The position numbers and the translations under genes were made by a program. The notes under the pieces are model-generated. The model was not told where the DNA came from. It saw only the letters and a list, made by a program, of their open reading frames with translations, and ran no database searches. A DNA stretch of 64,000 nucleotides, taken from Cymodocea nodosa. Its lineage: Eukaryota; Streptophyta; Magnoliopsida; Alismatales; Cymodoceaceae. Shown one piece after another: positions 58,941 through 64,000 of this stretch. The stretch spans positions 5,587,501-5,651,500 of the forward strand of contig CM072339.1 of assembly GCA_036874045.1 (NCBI GenBank), written 5' to 3'. Positions within the stretch are counted from its first letter, which is position 1, and every line of letters starts with the position of its first letter.

Positions 58941-60289
58941 TTAGAAAGGAAAATACCTGAGGTAATAATTATATACTATTTATGAACATCAACTATTGAT
59001 AAAATTATTAGCATTTTTCACTAAAATAAATAAATAAATCCAAGAAATACATGTGGATATGATGATATTTTAAGAATTTAGCAGAATCAAATATGTTATT
59101 ATCAAATTTTCACTGATTTACATTTGTATTAAATATTCCGTGATGCTTTGTTTGCTTGCTAAAAGTTTTTGTTTTTCTTTTGATAATGGTAGTATTTTAC
59201 ATGTGCTAAAATTCGAATATTATGAATATTACCCTTCCTGACTAATTGAATTATTATAGTTGACCTTAAGCTGGAAAAAAAATTAACATTATTAAATCAT
59301 ATGAGTCATATTTTACACTTTATATTTTTAACAATGAATCTAAATTTTTAACAAGTAAAATTTCAACAAGAAAAGTTAACATAATTTAGATCATACGAAT
59401 TCACTGAACACGATTTAAAAATTATTTATCGCAAATAGACATTAAAATAAAGGCTTGAGGGAGTTCTTGATTCTGATATGAGCATTAAATTAAAAACAAT
59501 TCTTAGGTGTTCTTCTGATTCGAGGGATCCGTACTTGATCCCAAGATCTTCCACATTGAGAGTGCCGATCAACCAACCCTTAACCTATTTATATAAGCAT
59601 TTCTAAGAGAGACACAGAGGGTTTGGCATTATATACTCTCGATTTTCCTAATCAAGAATGTGTTTCTCTAATTTCTTAACTAATCCATCAAGGTGACTAC
59701 CAAAATTTGTATTTTCAAGAAAAGATAATTAAACATGTTTTAATTTTAGATATGTCAAGCCCCACTAGGTAAGAAAGGTCTCTTTATTTTGTAGCTGCTA
59801 ATCCTCTCCTCAATTGAATATTGAGTATTCTCTTTCATGTTATAAAGCTCTAATACCATAATAAAAAATCAATGACGAAAGATTGTTGTGCATGTAACAT
59901 TCAGTAAGAGAAATAATAATAATAGGTAGAGAAATAAAAGAAAAAAATAGTAAGTTAAGAATATTGTGCTTAAGTGTCATAGCCCTTCCTTAATTTATAA
60001 GAAATGATTTGATGCAAAATGGTTACACTATGCCAATTTAGACCAACAAAAAATATGTAGCTAAAAAAAGTTTAATAAACCATCTAGAATAGAACCTACA
60101 AGCATAAATCACTCTATAATGAAATGTTTGTGTACTAATAAAGTTCAGAAATTAAATTTTCAAAAAGTCTAAATTCCTATTAATTGAAAAGTCTAGATTT
60201 TTGAAAAAATCAAGAGTATTTGTACATATTTTAAAAAGTCAAGATTCCTAAAGAAGGTCTATGTTAGAGGGAATGTTCAGAGTTTAAAT
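58941..60289. other. intergenic, possible decayed copia LTR edge
   Basis: No gene is seen. TGGTATTAGAGC on minus at 59848-59859 is a copia-type initiator-Met PBS with one change, so the bases to its right could be LTR remains. No partner LTR or coding was found. Confidence 0.35.
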
Positions 60290-61150
60290 TTTTTTTTTAA
60301 TCAAAGTATTTTAAAAAAAAATTATTTACTTTTTATTTACTCTATTTCTTAACTTCATAATACTTATATTTTAAGAAAATTTATCAAATCTTTTTATTTT
60401 TATTCTTTTTCTAATTTTGTAAATTATTATAACTTTTTTTTAAGCTTCAATCTGACCAAAGTACACCAACCAAAGTTTTCTATTTGTTTTTTATATATTT
60501 TTTAAGACTAAAGCTTTTTAATTTTTTTTAACTTTTAATCTTCGATTGGACCGAAGTTGTGTTTAGGTCCACTCAAAATTTTTTATTTGTTTTAAAACCT
60601 TCCATCAAATTAAAAGCTTCAGTCTAACCAAAGATTTTTATTTTGTTAATATTCTTTAAGCTTTAATCAAACTAAAGCATAACTTCGATCTACTCAAAGT
60701 TTTTTAATTGTTTATTTCTATTTTAACTTTTTTTTAAAGCTTCCATTAAACCAAAAGCTTCAATTCAATCAAAAAATTTATATTTTGTTAATATGCTTTA
60801 GTTTAACTAAAGTTTTTTATTTTTTTTATATTATTTTAACTTTCTTTTAAAGTTTCGGTCTAATCAAAGATTTTATATTTTGTTAATATTGTTTAAGCTT
60901 TGGTTTGGCTGAAGTTCTTTATTTTTTAAATTTTTCTTAAACCTTCAATTAGATTGAAAGCTTCAGTCTAACTAAAGATTTTATATTTTGTTAATTGTTT
61001 AAGCTTCGATTAGATTAGTGCACAATTTTGGTTCAATCGAAGTTTTTTATTTTTTATTTTTTTTATAATTTTTATAAATTTTTTTAAACCTTCAATTAGA
61101 CTAAAAGCTTCATTCCAACCAAAGCTTTTGTATTTTTTATTAAAATTAAA
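60290..61150. repeat. degenerate repeat array of inverted CTTyrGTyyrACCAAAG units
   Basis: AAGCTTCAGTCTAACCAAAG and its inverse type (CTTTGGTTTGGCTGAAG) alternate seven to ten times, spaced by poly(T)-rich text such as TTTTATATTTTGTTAATATT. The period is roughly 100-130 bases. It borders the copia fragment at 61243. Confidence 0.6.
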
Positions 61151-61242
61151 AGAAAAAAATGCAACTTTACTAAATATATTTTTAATTAAAATACTCTAAT
61201 AATTATTTTTTATTTTTTTTATTTATTCTATTTCTTCACTTC

Positions 61243-61370
61243 AGGATATTTAGGATCTTTAAAACCAGGAGGTTGTTTTACATATATTTTTTTATAAAAC
61301 CATTAAGAAAAACACTTTTAACATCCATTTGAAATAATTTAATATTCATGTAATATGCAAAAGTTAATAA
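61243..61370 (-). pseudogene. copia RT fragment flanking the PIF insertion
   Basis: The minus strand reads [24 protein letters not shown] (in two overlapping stretches), the start of the copia RT core. It is cut at 61370 where the PIF/Harbinger element begins. The rest of the copia would lie beyond base 64000. Confidence 0.7.
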
Positions 61371-61679
61371 GGGTCTGTTAGTGCATGACGGAAAATTATG
61401 ACAGAAAGGAAAAGGAAAATTTTAACGGAAAGGAAATGGAAAATTTGTAGCGGAAAGGAGAAGGAAAATTCTGAGAGGGGTTTAGTGTAGTATGGAAAAT
61501 TCTGATGGAAATTCTGACAAAAGTTTATTACAACTAATATTCGAAAAATACAAATACATCTTAATTGAAATATTACAATACGAAATAATATCATCAAGTT
61601 CTTCCATCCTACATTGCCATCATATATCTTCTCGTATCTTATCTGCCATTTCTTTTCTTTGTTCTTGAGTCATTCGAAC

Positions 61680-62993
61680 TTAGGCATTGCTTTCTATATG
61701 TATCTCTCCCATTGGTTGTATGTCATCAATAATATTTAACTCTTCCAACTCATCTGGCAGGTCCTCAAGTAAATCTTCCTTATCAGTCTTACGAATAAAA
61801 TTATGAAGCAAAAAACATGCGATGACAATCTTTACTTGTGTTTCATATGGATATGGCATTTGACCACGTAATATTGAGAATCGATGTTTCACAACTCCAA
61901 ATGTACATTCAATGACTGTTCTCAGTTGTGAATGTCTGTAGTTGAAATTTTCTACAACATTACGAGGAACTCTATCATTAACATAATCAGATAGATGGTA
62001 TCTTACACCTCGATATGGACAAATATATTCTGGTCGATTTGGATATCCCGCATCAACTAAGTAAAACTTACCTGTATAAAAAAAATATTAGTATGGTGAT
62101 GTCTTTATAACTTGTAGAAGTGGAAAACACATTTACTTGGTGGAACTTGAAAACCATTAGGTCTAGTAACTACATCTTGGAGAATACAAGCATCAGCAGC
62201 TGATCCTTCCTAACCAGCTAAAATATATGTAAATTCCATATCAAAATTACATGCTGCCATTACATTTTGAGATAATTCACCTTTCCTGTTCCTAAATCTT
62301 GCTGTTTCTTGTCCATAAATAGTTGCATTGATATGTGTACCATCAATAACTCCAATACAATCCTATAAACATGTATTTTTATTTTGATATTGACTAAAAT
62401 AACATTAAAGATAAGGAAACACCAAAGGTGTGGAAATGTACCTTAAAATATGGGTACACATTTTAGTCTTGACGAATTCGACTTGGTGTTTCAGATGAAG
62501 GTCTTGCTAGAAGAACATGATTTAGTCATAATACAGCATTCAAGACTTCATTAAAGTATTTACTAACTGTCCAACTTGATCGACTAAATCGTTTTGTAAT
62601 TACTCCATACCTTTGATTTTGCCCAACTATCACAAGGAACATGGCAAACTTCTCTTCTACACTTATATTGTTGGTATCTTTCAGGACTTCTTCCCTCATT
62701 AATTCACAAAAACCCTTGAAAACACTTTAACACATTCTATAAATCTTTCAACAATTGTAAACTTGATGTGGTAAAGAAGGATTTAGTAATCTTCTTATAT
62801 AATCTGCACCTTCTTTACTATAAATACGACTTGTACTTGAAAACAAAGTTGAGGTATTTGCAATCCCTGCTAAAATATTCCAAAAAGCAAGTAAACGTCT
62901 TCGCCTTCTTCTAACATGTTCTTCCTCTTCTTCAAATAATATCAATGTATTATTTACTAGTTCGTCAAAATCCTCTTCAAAATTCATCGTCAC
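61680..62993 (-). pseudogene. PIF/Harbinger DDE transposase, three exons, nonsense-broken
   Basis: Exons 62993-62442, 62362-62137 and 62071-61680 join in frame through GT-AG introns (79 and 65 bases). The N-terminus is MTMNFEEDFDEL, then an Arg-rich HVRRRRRRLL. The catalytic core (DDE_Tnp_4 family) shows Asp in CIGVIDGTHI, Asp in FYLVDAGYPN and Glu in TVIECTFGVVKHRF, then ILRGQMPYPYETQVKIVIAC and LLHNFIR. In-frame stops occur after YNC, in IYRMC-stop, in NAVL-stop, in RQD-stop and in YILAG-stop-EGSAAD, so it is inactive although the splice sites and triad survive. Confidence 0.85.
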
Positions 62994-63191
62994 CTACAAA
63001 ATTTCATGTCCAAACATATTACAAGGTTGTAATGCAAATAAACATATTACATGAAATCATTCCACAATTAATAGAACATAACAAAATATGATAAACAAAC
63101 ATCAATAATAATATCATTCCACATTTCCTTGTCCAAACAAAAAGTAGTTACATCATACATCTAATACAAAAAAAAAACATGTAAATCATCT

Positions 63192-64000
63192 TTAGTCTTC
63201 CATCTTTTCTAAGTGAAATTTCAACCATCCTTGTCGCATTTCTTTTGGAATTGATAGAAATATTTTACTGATTTCTTGCTTTTGGAATAATTGAGTAGTT
63301 TTATATCGATCAGTCATAGATAGATCTTCAATCTCAAATATTGAAACAATAGCTTCATCTAAAAAAGACTCAGACTTCTTTTGCCATGCAAACATTTCCT
63401 TCTTCCATGCAAACATTTCCTTCTTACATACAAACATCTCCTTTTGTATGTGAACCATCTCTCTCATTTGTTCATTACATACCTCACCATTAACAGTATC
63501 TTGTTCACACAAAGTAAAAAAAGCTCGTGACATATCTTTTAAACTTTCTACTATCATTTGTTAAGATTCTGCATGAGGGCGTGCTCGCTTCCTCTTTTTC
63601 CTCTACTCCAATGGAACATGTGCACTTCCTCCTGAACTAGGAGGTATGTCAGAATCGAGGTCCATTCCATCTTGTGTAATGTCTGGAGTAAATGTATTTG
63701 GAACTTGAGTGTTTGGTACAATGTCTACTTCTTCTACCTGTCTAAACATATTTCCACTAGCCATAGTACCTTCAAAAATGAGTTGTAATTGTTCATAAAT
63801 CAAACATGGTTTTCCCTTGCAGCTTTCACACTCTAGATGTGCCTACATAAAATTACAATATATATTAAGAAAAATTCAATACAATTGGGATAATCTTAAA
63901 GTATGTAAATAAAAATCTTACCTTAATAAACTCCTTCCATATCTCTTCATCTATGTTAGTATACCCTTGTATGAAATTTCATCCCCATCCACTCTGATTT
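63192..64000 (-). pseudogene. PIF ORF1, Myb/SANT-like DNA-binding protein, partial and broken
   Basis: The first visible exon (64000-63921) reads NQSGWG-stop-NFIQGYTNIDEEIWKEFIK, with TGA where the family has Trp. After an intron (63920-63844) it continues AHLECESCKGKPCLIYEQLQ. Further on are an acidic Pro/Ser linker, a basic RKKRKRARP stretch between two stops, and a tail with three KKEMFAWKKEMFAWQKK-like repeats ending in FHLEKMED at 63192. ORF1 proteins of PIF elements bind DNA and help the transposase. The N-terminus lies beyond the window. Confidence 0.75.

Larger units (their letters stand above)
61371..64000 (-). mobile_element. PIF/Harbinger DNA transposon, right end outside window
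   Basis: It starts GGGTCTGTTAGTGCATGACG at 61371 after TAA (61368-61370), fitting the PIF terminus (GGGTCTGTT...) and the three-base TAA/TTA target. Subterminal DNA (61390-61480) repeats GGAAAGGAAAAGGAAAATT. Both PIF genes follow on the minus strand: the DDE transposase (62993-61680) and the Myb/SANT-like ORF1 (from 64000 down to 63192). The right terminus is not in the window. Confidence 0.82.

Noticed and set aside
59848..59859. Copia-type PBS (TGGTATTAGAGC on minus) as evidence for another full element.
   Set aside because: No paired LTR, polypurine tract or coding nearby. Kept only as a remark.
1..64000. CRISPR array, bacterial operon, organellar insert or tRNA gene.
   Set aside because: No spaced direct repeats of CRISPR type, no operon-like coding and no cloverleaf with both pol III boxes. 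The only tRNA-like signals are PBS sites and one SINE B box.

Overview
This window is nuclear DNA of a flowering plant. Evidence: spliced genes of plant families (a RABA-type small GTPase and a plant-type N-terminal glutamine amidohydrolase), plus plant-specific transposon lineages (Athila-like Ty3/gypsy, SIRE/Maximus-like Ty1/copia, a RICESLEEPER-type hAT, PIF/Harbinger, a tRNA-derived SINE). The DNA is AT-rich and mostly transposon. I cannot name the species. There is no organellar, bacterial or viral genome segment and no CRISPR array.

Layout. (1) 1-26054 is a nested transposon block. A hAT transposon (23142-26054) carries an LTR fragment of the Copia-2 family (22622-23141). Next to it lies the Athila-like element Gypsy-1 on the minus strand (1-22621, 3' end outside the window). 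The 5' LTR of Gypsy-1 is split by the 13.2-kb SIRE-like element Copia-1 (9259-22417). (2) 26055-29246 is AT-rich repeat DNA with a decayed 5S-rRNA-derived sequence (27096-27212) and a ~140-bp tandem duplication. (3) 29247-34442 is a dead plus-strand copia (Copia-3) carrying two Gypsy-1-family LTR pieces. (4) 34443-58814 is the genic part. A two-exon RABA6-like GTPase gene (37106-39255, plus) converges on a six-exon NTAQ1/NTQ1 gene (39568-58814, minus). Intron 2 of NTAQ1 is 14.6 kb and holds a stack of nested retroelements. Intron 4 is 3.65 kb and holds LINE and SINE relics. (5) 58815-64000 is intergenic, with a degenerate repeat array and a PIF/Harbinger element inserted in a copia pol fragment.

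Function. Only two genes look alive. The Rab protein is a membrane-traffic switch. The NTAQ1 protein would deamidate N-terminal Gln in the Arg/N-degron pathway. All six NTAQ1 exons join in frame with GT-AG introns, and the catalytic Cys codon is split by intron 1. Every transposon reading frame is broken by stops or frameshifts.

The most unusual observation is that Gypsy-1 and Copia-1, from different LTR-retrotransposon superfamilies, share three things: a long 3' accessory ORF with the same conserved domain, a palindrome array just upstream of that ORF, and a homologous stretch of LTR (U3) with an identical 20-mer in four LTR copies. This suggests that a block of accessory gene plus control region moved between superfamilies.
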